A stretch of 64,000 nt of DNA from Acidobacteriota bacterium (lineage in GTDB: Bacteria; Acidobacteriota; Blastocatellia; Pyrinomonadales; Pyrinomonadaceae): the NCBI GenBank assembly GCA_016700075.1, contig CP065000.1, positions 3,038,001 to 3,102,000 on the forward strand, in the 5' to 3' direction. The first letter of the stretch is position 1, and each line of letters starts with the position of its first letter. Shown piece by piece: positions 35,496 through 41,967 of this stretch. A program made the position numbers and the translations under genes. The notes under the pieces are model-generated. The model was not told where the DNA came from and ran no database searches. It was given only the letters and a program-made list of their open reading frames with translations.

Positions 35496-35794
35496 TGTTT
35501 GAAGACATTAGAGATAAGATCCGAAACCTGGTGCGGTCGTTAGACTATGTCATGACGATCCACGGTGAGGAGGAGATGAGCAATGACGATCTCTCGATCT
35601 TTGATGTCGAACATGCCTTGTTGAACGGAGAAGTCTTCGAACGCCAATGAGAAGAAGGAACGCGTGAATCAAAATACTTGATCGCCGGCAGGACGATCGA
35701 CGACGACGAAATAATTGTCGTGACAAAGATCAGCATTACAGGCAAACTTATTATAGTTACGGTCTTTCGTAAGGTGGAAAGCTATGGAAATTGA
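35495..35794 (+). pseudogene. DUF4258-type protein gene interrupted by an in-frame TGA
   Basis: Starting at GTG 35495, or at an internal ATG (MTIHGEEEMSNDD), the frame encodes the first half of a DUF4258 protein and meets TGA at 35648-35650 (codon 52). It then continues in the same frame for 47 codons with the expected second half (TRESKYLIAGRTIDDDEIIVV, then GKLIIVTVFRKVES) to TGA 35792-35794. Both halves align with the DUF4258 fold, so the stop replaces a single codon. The 11-bp overlap with the YgiT-type gene matches the usual toxin-like/zinc-finger pair. A nonsense mutation is most likely; recoding or a sequencing error remain possible. Confidence 0.75.
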
Positions 35795-36026
35795 ACAAGT
35801 AAATTGTGACATGTGCGGAGAGCAGGGAGCGAGAGTGATACATGTAGCTCGAAGCTATGGTTCCGGTGTTGATCTATTGGTGATCGAGAATGTCCCTGTC
35901 GTGTCCTGCCCTCATTGTGGCGAAAGCTATCTCACCGCCACGACGCTTCGAGAGATCGAAAAGATAAAACAGGATCGAACAACATACGCGTCACCGCGTT
36001 CAGTACCCGTCGCGTTGTTCGCTTAG
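35784..36026 (+). CDS. YgiT-type zinc-finger (MqsA-like) protein
   Basis: An 80-aa protein with CDMCGEQGARVIHVAR and SCPHCGESYLTATTLREIEK, the two CxxC knuckles of the YgiT/MqsA N-terminal zinc domain. Such short zinc proteins usually follow DUF4258 genes and are treated as antitoxin-like partners. Here the partner is interrupted by a stop, so this gene may be an orphan antitoxin. It lacks the C-terminal HTH domain of full MqsA, so DNA binding is not expected. Confidence 0.85.
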   Translation: MEIEQVNCDMCGEQGARVIHVARSYGSGVDLLVIENVPVVSCPHCGESYLTATTLREIEKIKQDRTTYASPRSVPVALFA

Positions 36027-36032
36027 ACCGAT

Positions 36033-36386
36033 CTACTCGCCATTTTTGAGGCTCGCAAGCATTTCGCGGGCCTCGTTTAGCTTATCTAGCGGGACCTCGT
36101 GCAAAATATTGCCGATATCGGCGGCGTTTTCGTCACGCATCAGCCCTTTGAGAGGATGCCGCTCGACGTCAACGCCGTCGCGGTCGGGCTTCCAAGCATA
36201 CAGGTCGTTTGGCGTGCAATTCAGCCGCTCACATATCAACTCCATATGCCGATAACTGATCGACCGCACGCGTCCATTCAAAAGATTCCACGCCGTACTG
36301 TGCGATATCCCCAACTTACGAAGCTCTTTGAACGGATTCTTCACGCCCCGAACCCCAAAAATACGCCCCAGATCAACCTTTAGCAT
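36033..36386 (-). CDS. Helix-turn-helix (Xre/Cro-type) transcriptional regulator
   Basis: A 117-aa protein from the ATG at 36386 (MLKVDLGRIF); an upstream ATG at 36413 would add nine residues. The HTH is at about residues 18-60 (GISHSTAWNLLNGRVRSISY, then LICERLNCTPNDLYAW). The C-terminal part (HEVPLDKLNEAREMLASL) is short and helical. Its start codon lies next to a 21-bp-periodic AT-rich array, which could be a multi-site operator for it. It converges on the YgiT gene with a 6-bp gap. Confidence 0.85.
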   Translation of the reverse strand: MLKVDLGRIFGVRGVKNPFKELRKLGISHSTAWNLLNGRVRSISYRHMELICERLNCTPNDLYAWKPDRDGVDVERHPLKGLMRDENAADIGNILHEVPLDKLNEAREMLASLKNGE

Positions 36387-36399
36387 AACCAACCATCCG

Positions 36400-36567
36400 T
36401 AATATAAAACCAATAGTCAATAACATACCACTAGATGTTAACAATATACCACTAGATATTAATAAGATGCGACAAAGTGTTAATAATATACAATCAACAG
36501 TGCATTATGTGCTACTAACTGTAAGAAACATACCACCATCTACTAAAAACATAAAACCCGACCCGCA
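36400..36567. repeat. AT-rich array with 21-bp periodicity (about eight diverged units)
   Basis: The units at 36421-36441 and 36442-36462 are close copies (taacataccactagatgtta-type). Units in the same register at 36400, 36463, 36484, 36505, 36526 and 36547 are diverged: by eye 10-15 of 21 bases match the first unit, and 36526-36546 is clearly related again. Twenty-one bp equals two helical turns or seven codons. In frame, starting after TAA 36386-36388, the plus strand reads as heptads of NIPLDVN type but has no ATG until 36467. It lies upstream of the HTH gene. An operator array or a decayed heptad-coding sequence are both possible. Confidence 0.7.
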
Positions 36568-36898
36568 GAACATACAACCACAGAGCCGGATAAATATTCT
36601 AGTTTGTCTTTTTATCTACTTGGTGAAGCCAAGGGAAATTCGATCGGCCGCTAATGAATGTTCCGAAGCCTTGCCAGGAGATCGCGGGCATCTTTCAGCT
36701 TATAGAGCAGAATTTTCTTGATGGCATCGGCAACCCTCGGCGCGTTCTACTCAAGCACCATGCCCTCGCCGTCCTTGCTCCCACCATTCCACACCGCCGA
36801 TGCTTTCCTAACAAGATTTCTCGCTCGAATTCAGGCCGAAAAATATCATTCCTGTATCGCGCACCGCTAACTCATGGCCCACCAAACGTTTTGATCAA
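36414..36898. other. 485-bp AT-rich intergenic stretch
   Basis: Between the HTH regulator and the 315-aa gene. The left part holds the 21-bp-periodic array. The plus-strand frame 36467-36721 continues from it, but it has no recognisable family after the heptads. The right part (36651-36806) contains a minus-strand gene remnant. No promoter with clear boxes was found. Confidence 0.6.
36651..36806 (-). pseudogene. Possible remnant of an OsmC-like gene
   Basis: Read on the minus strand, one frame gives KASAVWNGGSKDGEGMVLE, like the N terminus of OsmC/Ohr peroxiredoxins, then a TAG stop, then a helical stretch (VADAIKKILLYKLKDARDL) to TAG at 36651-36653. There is no start codon in frame. This is a weak match to short motifs only, and the second half does not resemble OsmC. 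Confidence 0.3.
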
Positions 36899-37846
36899 TT
36901 AATCATCGTCATTCTCAATTACCCTAAACCGTTCGATAACGGTTATTTTAAAGTGACCCCTTGGCCACTCAAGGGGAACAAACTGACCTGCCATCTCAAT
37001 TTGTTTGCGAAGGGCTGCAATCAAGTCGCTTTCAATGTTCTCTTCATAGGTGCAATCTACCCGGGGCTGATTCTCTGGATGAACAACACAAACTTTGGTT
37101 TCTATGTCTATTGCAATTAGTTGACCGATTATCGTCTTCTCACCTTCTTTAGGGGCTCCCAATAGAAGATTGATTCGATCTCTTACGGTGGGATTAAAAG
37201 ATGTTTCCACATGTATGTCTGCCAGATTAAAATCCACAGTTATCGATTCAATTCCTGGTCGGATCAATTCAGACATCTTTTTTAAACCGCGCAAAGCTTC
37301 CCGATCACCGCTAAAAGCATCTGGCGAATCACGAATCTCATTTACATGATTAATAAGCTTTTCAATAGCGATACCTGCAGGGTCAAGACGAGGAAGTAGA
37401 GGACGCTTTTCTGAACGTAGATCCATAGCGAGAATGAAACTACCAGGAGCGGTTGCAACCAAATCCAAACTAAGATCAGACCTGAATCCTCTCGGAAGTG
37501 CCATCTCCTCTCCGTCAGGATTTTCCCTAAAGGCACTTGCACCAAGAGCATAAACCGCGGACTGAAATCCTGAAATAAGCTTTGAAGCTAGATTCGCTTT
37601 TATGATTCCATATCGGATTCCGGGACCTTGTACTTTAACTCTTAGGGGCGCGTCAACGGGGCGTTCTCGAAGATAGCTAATAATGTCGTCCTCGAGTTCT
37701 TTGATTTTTGTCAAATATCCTTGAGAAACTGAATGGAAAAGACTTGGATTGCGCTTAGCGGTTTGCTCGCGCATTGCGTCGAGCATGTCTCGGAGCAGCC
37801 CCAACTGTTTTTGAGAAGCATCAAGTTGAACTGAGTTGGTAATCAT
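36899..37846 (-). CDS. Unrecognised 315-aa protein, partner of the DUF6932-type gene
   Basis: I do not recognise a family. The N-terminal 60 residues look like a coiled coil or helical hairpin (QKQLGLLRDMLDAMREQTAK...KIKELEDDIISYL, described by position). The middle carries beta-rich stretches and a LINHVNEIRDSPDAFSG region, and the C-terminal ends in an acidic tail (RFRVIENDDD). It overlaps the upstream gene by 4 bp (ATGA, 37843-37846) and has a strong GGAGGT ribosome site, so the two are co-translated. Base composition is visibly AT-richer than the flanks, which suggests horizontal gain. It could be an antitoxin, an immunity protein or a structural partner. Confidence 0.72.
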   Translation of the reverse strand: MITNSVQLDASQKQLGLLRDMLDAMREQTAKRNPSLFHSVSQGYLTKIKELEDDIISYLRERPVDAPLRVKVQGPGIRYGIIKANLASKLISGFQSAVYALGASAFRENPDGEEMALPRGFRSDLSLDLVATAPGSFILAMDLRSEKRPLLPRLDPAGIAIEKLINHVNEIRDSPDAFSGDREALRGLKKMSELIRPGIESITVDFNLADIHVETSFNPTVRDRINLLLGAPKEGEKTIIGQLIAIDIETKVCVVHPENQPRVDCTYEENIESDLIAALRKQIEMAGQFVPLEWPRGHFKITVIERFRVIENDDD

Positions 37847-38289
37847 ATGTTTACCTCCAAAACACCTTTCGTTATTCCAGTCTTCTTGTCTCGATCAAAC
37901 AACTCCAAACTTGCAAAAGATGGAAAGACAATTGTATTTTGCTTAGCAAACACGAATAAATCATAACCAGCCGCCTTACAAGCTGCATGATCAATTAGAT
38001 GCTTTGCTGCGGGATCATTCGCTAAAATATCTTCACATTCTTCATCATAGACAAAAAGCGTGTCAAAGTCGCTAGGATCAGGTTTATTTGAGATAAAACT
38101 CCCGTTTAGTACCAGTTTCCCTGACAAACCAACTTGACGGGCACTGTCACGCCACAGTATCAGGCGGTCGTACACCCGCCGCCTCGGGGAATCGGGAATG
38201 CCAGCAAACGTCTCTTCGATTTCTTGCCACGTTGCAGAGTGGTGACCATCAGGCAACCAACCGTCCTGTCTGAAATTGGGTAAGGGCAT
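37843..38289 (-). CDS. DUF6932-type nucleotidyltransferase-fold protein
   Basis: A 148-aa protein. The motif LNGSFISNKPDPSDFDTLFV at about residues 61-80 has the GS(x)n DxD pattern of the nucleotidyltransferase fold (Gly63-Ser64, Asp74 and Asp76). The opening PNFRQDGWLPDGHHSATWQE and the RRRVYDRLILWRDSAR helix are typical of DUF6932. Related small nucleotidyltransferases act as toxins or as tRNA/nucleotide modifiers; activity here is not shown. It is first of the two-gene low-GC cassette 36899-38289 and is 4-bp overlapped by its 315-aa partner. Confidence 0.78.
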   Translation of the reverse strand: MPLPNFRQDGWLPDGHHSATWQEIEETFAGIPDSPRRRVYDRLILWRDSARQVGLSGKLVLNGSFISNKPDPSDFDTLFVYDEECEDILANDPAAKHLIDHAACKAAGYDLFVFAKQNTIVFPSFASLELFDRDKKTGITKGVLEVNI

Positions 38290-38792
38290 AAGGATTCTTA
38301 GGGATTATGACCACTGACGAGTTTGCATTCTGTTTTCAGATGGAATGCAACTTGTTTGCCTTCGAGTTCCAAACCAAAACTTACTCACCACAGAAAATAA
38401 GCCTTAGTTTGGTCCTGGTGTGGTTTTTGGGTGGTTCTTCGACGTGGGTGGTGGAGTTTCGGGTGGTGGTGGCCTCGGTGATTCCGGCCCCGTGATGACG
38501 AAGAGCGATAACATTCATAAAACTCAACGAACCTCCAAAAAAAGAGCCGGCGAACCTCTAAAACTTTGGTGATTTTCGTGGAAAACCGGTGATAAATGGA
38601 TAATACGCGCTTTTTTGTGGCTGTCAAGATACTTTTTGGCGGCCTACGGTGATCTGGGGCTAAGGCCCGGTTGGGGTTTGATGGGTTGTTCGGTGGCTGA
38701 GGCTAGCGGCAATTCATGGTGTAAAACGCAGGTGGGAGGCGGCGGTTGGTGCGGGTGTCGGCCGGTGATCGTCAGTTGGTGATGGTGTTTGT

Positions 38793-38834
38793 GCGGCTGT
38801 GCCGCTCTATTTGCGGTGAAGTTCTACTTCACCG
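38793..38834 (-). repeat. REP unit, inverted copy
   Basis: A 42-bp unit made of two palindromes (GCGGCTGTGCCGC and CGGTGAAGTTCTACTTCACCG) joined by TCTATTTG. It is the reverse complement of the units at 38910 and 39686-39853, so 38793-38951 forms a REPIN-like inverted doublet. Confidence 0.85.
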
Positions 38835-38909
38835 GCGTGATCATTAATTGGATTCGAGGCTATGCCTCCGAATGCGGCGGCAGAGCCGCAATATTATGGT
38901 ATGACGGTT

Positions 38910-38951
38910 CGGAAAAGTAGAACTTTTCCGCAAATAGGGCGGCAGAGCCGC
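38910..38951 (+). repeat. REP unit, direct copy
   Basis: A 42-bp unit with CGGAAAAG-TAGAA-CTTTTCCG followed by CAAATAG and GGCGGCAGAGCCGC. It is the same class as the three units right of the transposase. Extra single GGCAGAGCCGC or GGCATAGCCGC palindromes follow at 38960, 38981 and 39000. Confidence 0.88.
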
Positions 38952-39034
38952 ATGGAAATCGGCAGAGCCGCGTGGACTTTGGCATAGCCGCATGGATCGC
39001 CGGCAGAGCCGCTAGATCGAGTTTGGGCAGACCT

Positions 39035-39089
39035 CGGAAAAGCTCTGCTTTTCCGTCATATTTGCCCCCAATTCTCGCGGCTATGCCGC
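39035..39089. repeat. REP-like palindromes overlapping the transposase stop codon
   Basis: CGGAAAAGCTCTGCTTTTCCG (39035-39055) and GCGGCTATGCCGC (39077-39089). The second contains the stop codon of the transposase gene (complement of 39081-39083). Confidence 0.8.
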
Positions 39090-39638
39090 TGATCGCCACG
39101 AAATATCGCGATGATCGGTTAGCAACGGCTCGTTCTCGATCTCGCGTCGATGCCATTGTCTTGAGCTTGAATAAAGATAGTCGTCAGGATGCTCGACCAA
39201 TCCCGCTCGGACCGGATTCAGGTGAATGTAATTCACTTTCTGCAAGAAGGCATCTTCGCCGGTGATCCGGATGGCATTTGGGTGGTGTTCATAAACTGAA
39301 TGTTTATGTTTGCTCTCTCGTTCTTGGATGCGGAGTTTTTGCAGAGAGCTTTCAAATCCGTTCTCTTTTAGGTGATCAATGATCCGTTTCGCTGAGATCC
39401 CGTTCAAATAACGCAGCACATCTTTAATTTCACGAGCATTATCTGTCAACACGTGCGTATGGTCGGGCATTACCACAAATGCAAAGATCCGTATTCCCGC
39501 CGACCTTCGTGCTTCGTCGAATGCTTTTGCAACGATCTCTTTTATCTTGTTGGTTTGGAAGATCGGGATCCTGTTGTGCGTAACAGACGTCAGATAATAA
39601 GCCGGAGTGTCCCTCGATATTTGAAATTTTTCGCTCAT
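39081..39638 (-). CDS. REP-associated tyrosine transposase (RAYT, Y1/HUH family)
   Basis: A 185-aa IS200/IS605-related single-strand DNA transposase. The metal site is H60-T-H62 in VVMPDHTHVL, and the catalytic tyrosine is expected at Y137 in KVNYIHLNPVRAGLV, the RAYT signature. It is intact and flanked on both sides by the REP palindromes it is expected to nick: four of the 42-bp units and several half-units lie within 38793-39945. RAYTs are usually domesticated, single-copy and not self-mobile. The stop codon lies inside a REP palindrome. Confidence 0.93.
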   Translation of the reverse strand: MSEKFQISRDTPAYYLTSVTHNRIPIFQTNKIKEIVAKAFDEARRSAGIRIFAFVVMPDHTHVLTDNAREIKDVLRYLNGISAKRIIDHLKENGFESSLQKLRIQERESKHKHSVYEHHPNAIRITGEDAFLQKVNYIHLNPVRAGLVEHPDDYLYSSSRQWHRREIENEPLLTDHRDISWRSAA

Positions 39639-40051
39639 CTGAAACAGATCGGCGGCATAGCCGCTTAGTGAGGTTGGGCTCCGATCGGAAAAGCAGAGCT
39701 TTTCCGCAAATAGAGCGGCAGAGCCGCGTGGGAGATTTATACATCAATCGGAAAAGTAGAACTTTTCCGAAAATAGAGCGGCAGAGCCGCGGGGGAGATT
39801 TAGCCCTCAATCGGAAAGGCAGAGCTTTTCCGCAAATAGAGCGGCAGAGCCGCATGGACTTTGCCATCGTCGTTCAAGAATGTATCAAAATATGGGCGAT
39901 TTCAACTTTGGCAACTCCATCGAGTCGAGTGCTGCGGCATAGCCGCGAGATGTTTTGGCGGGAACCGGAGATCGGTATCTCCAATTTACAATCGATCAAT
40001 TGACAATTTACAATCTCAAATAAATCGGCAACTCAATTTCGGATCCACATC
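39639..40051. other. 413-bp non-coding stretch, mostly REP units
   Basis: Contains three 42-bp REP units in a 63-bp period (39686, 39749, 39812), one further palindrome (GCGGCATAGCCGC, 39933-39945) and a low-complexity AATTTACAATC stretch near 39985-40020. No gene is supported. Confidence 0.8.
39686..39853 (+). repeat. Three REP units in exact 63-bp tandem period
   Basis: The 42-bp units at 39686-39727, 39749-39790 and 39812-39853 share CGGAAAAG...CTTTTCCG plus AATAGAGCGGCAGAGCCGC. The spacing of 63 bp is exact, so the 21-bp linkers are part of the repeated block. Linker sequences are partly alike (GTGGGAGATTTA / GGGGGAGATTTA). Confidence 0.9.
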
Positions 40052-41773
40052 ATGAAAATCATTAACAGAGTCATCGTCATTTTTGTCTTCGCGTCGTTCG
40101 TTGTTCAATCGATGTTTGCTCAAACGGGCGAGACGCCGTCGCGGCTGCGGCAGGTGATAGAGAATTACGATCAGGACCGCGGGGCGTTTGGGCGTTGGTA
40201 CACGGCGGAGACGTCCGGGGCGAGGCGAGAGCGGTTTCGGCGGCTGTACAACGACCGTTTGGCGGAATTGCAGCGGATGGATTTCGCAAGGCTTGAGCAC
40301 CACGAACAGGTTGACTATCTGTTGTTTCAGAATCATTTGAGACGTGAGCTGGCGGAGCTTGACCGCAACCTCGAGCAGTTCACGGAGATGCTGCAGATCG
40401 TGCAATTTGCGCAGGTCATCAGCGACCTCGAGGACGCTCGGCGGCGGCTGGAGACGATCGATGCAGAGCAGACGGCGGCGACGCTTGACGCTCTGGCGGA
40501 GAAGATCAAGGACACGCAGCGGGCTTTTGAGGACGGCAGATATCAGAAGCCCAAACAGACGGTCGCGTATCGTGCGGTGCGGACGCTGCAGGGCTTACGG
40601 GCGACGTTGCGGGGTTGGTACAACTTTCACAACGGCTACGACCCGAAGTTCTCTTGGTGGAACAAAAAGCCTTACGAGGCGGCAGATGACGCGTTGCTGA
40701 AATACACGAACTACGTCACGACGCGGCTCGTTGGGGTGGCGGCGGATGACAAGACGACGATCATTGGCGACCCGATCGGCAGGGAAGCGCTCATTCGCGA
40801 GCTTGAGTTCGAGATGATCCCGTACTCGCCTGAGGAACTCGTCGAGATCGCGAACCGCGAGTTCGAATGGTGCGTTGCGGAACTTAAAAAGGCGTCGCGT
40901 GAGATGGGCTTTGGCGACGACTATATGCAGGCCATCGAGGCCGTCAAGCGGAAATACGTCGAGCCGGGCAAACAGCCCGCGATGATCCGCGATCAGGCTC
41001 GCGAGGCGATCGAATACGTCAAAAAGAACGACCTCGTGACCGTGCCGCGTGAGATGGAAGAAACCTGGCGGATGGAGATGATGTCGCCCGAGCGGCAATT
41101 GGTTGCGCCGTTCTTCCTCGGCGGCGAGACGATCCTTGTCGCGTATCCGACCGACACGATGACGCACGAGCAGAAAATGATGTCGCTCCGCGGCAACAAT
41201 CCACATTTTGCACGAGCGGTCACGCATCACGAGCTAATTCCGGGGCATCATATGCAGCAGTTCATGAACCGCCGTTACAGGACGTATCGTTCGCCGTTTC
41301 GCACGCCGTTCTGGGGCGAAGGCTGGGCGTTGTATTGGGAGTTTCTGTTGTGGGACCGCGGCTTTGTGAAAACGCCGGAGGACAAGATCGGGGCGATGTT
41401 TTGGCGGTCGCACCGTGCGGCTCGCATCATATTTTCGCTGAATTTTCACCTCGGCAAATGGACGCCGCAGGAGTGCGTGGACCTACTCGTCAACAAGGTC
41501 GGCCACGAACGCGACAACGCTCTCGCTGAGGTGCGGCGGTCGTTCAGCGGCGATTACGGGCCGCTGTATCAGATGGCGTACATGATGGGCGGACTGCAGT
41601 TCTATCAACTGCACAAAGACCTCGTTGGCACTAAGAAGATGACCGACAAGCAGTTCCACGACGCGATCTTGAAAGAAGGCTCGATACCTGTTGAGATGGT
41701 GCGGGCGATCCTTACAAAGCAGCCGCTCAGCCGCGAGTTCAAGACGAACTGGCGGTATTACAAGGTGGATTAG
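40052..41773 (+). CDS. Secreted DUF885-family protein, probable zinc-dependent peptidase
   Basis: A 573-aa protein with a signal peptide (MKIINRVIVIFVFASFVVQSM). The DUF885 signature HHELIPGHHMQQFMNRRY near residue 392 resembles an HExxH-like metal site, and GWALYWEFLLW follows as in family members. DUF885 proteins are usually classed with M2/M32-like peptidases or carboxypeptidases, but few are tested. Codon use here is strongly G-rich (CGG, GCG), unlike the upstream REP island. It may share the nutrient-peptide role of the M28 and S46 enzymes. Confidence 0.85.
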   Translation: MKIINRVIVIFVFASFVVQSMFAQTGETPSRLRQVIENYDQDRGAFGRWYTAETSGARRERFRRLYNDRLAELQRMDFARLEHHEQVDYLLFQNHLRRELAELDRNLEQFTEMLQIVQFAQVISDLEDARRRLETIDAEQTAATLDALAEKIKDTQRAFEDGRYQKPKQTVAYRAVRTLQGLRATLRGWYNFHNGYDPKFSWWNKKPYEAADDALLKYTNYVTTRLVGVAADDKTTIIGDPIGREALIRELEFEMIPYSPEELVEIANREFEWCVAELKKASREMGFGDDYMQAIEAVKRKYVEPGKQPAMIRDQAREAIEYVKKNDLVTVPREMEETWRMEMMSPERQLVAPFFLGGETILVAYPTDTMTHEQKMMSLRGNNPHFARAVTHHELIPGHHMQQFMNRRYRTYRSPFRTPFWGEGWALYWEFLLWDRGFVKTPEDKIGAMFWRSHRAARIIFSLNFHLGKWTPQECVDLLVNKVGHERDNALAEVRRSFSGDYGPLYQMAYMMGGLQFYQLHKDLVGTKKMTDKQFHDAILKEGSIPVEMVRAILTKQPLSREFKTNWRYYKVD

Positions 41774-41787
41774 AGGGTGTCTTATTG

Positions 41788-41903
41788 CCGTTGCCTTTAC
41801 GCAACGGTTGAATGGACCAGATCGACGCCGGCTTTGGCCGACGGTTTGTTGGGCAAAAGCCCGAGATGTTGTCGATGACTGTACCGTTGGCTGAAGCCAA
41901 CGG
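41788..41903. repeat. Two hairpins of a second REP-like family
   Basis: CCGTTGC-CTTTAC-GCAACGG (41788-41807) and CCGTTGG-CTGAAG-CCAACGG (41884-41903), about 96 bp apart in the gap before the M28 gene. A diverged copy (CGGTGGCTGAGGCTAGCGG, then CAATTCA) lies at 38691-38716. Confidence 0.75.
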
Positions 41904-41967
41904 CAATTCAAAAATGCAACGGCGATCTGAGAACCTTTTTCGCCTCGCCTACGTTTACAAACTCAAT

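Larger units (their letters stand above)
38290..39080. other. 791-bp non-coding stretch with REP repeats
   Basis: No gene is supported. 38385-38650 is low-complexity, with G-rich GGGTGG clusters (38420-38480). 38691-38716 is a diverged copy of the hairpin family seen at 41884. 38793-39089 holds the REP palindromes of the neighbouring transposase. One inverted and one direct 42-bp REP unit face each other here. Confidence 0.7.

Noticed and set aside
36400..36567. CRISPR-like repeats
   Set aside because: Units are 21 bp, directly adjacent, diverged, and lack spacers; no cas gene is near.
36467..36721. An 84-aa protein gene
   Set aside because: The first part is the 21-bp array and the rest overlaps a minus-strand remnant. 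No ribosome site or domain was found.
41812..41967. Extended N terminus of the M28 peptidase
   Set aside because: The extra 52 codons run through REP-like hairpins, and the signal peptide begins only at 41968.
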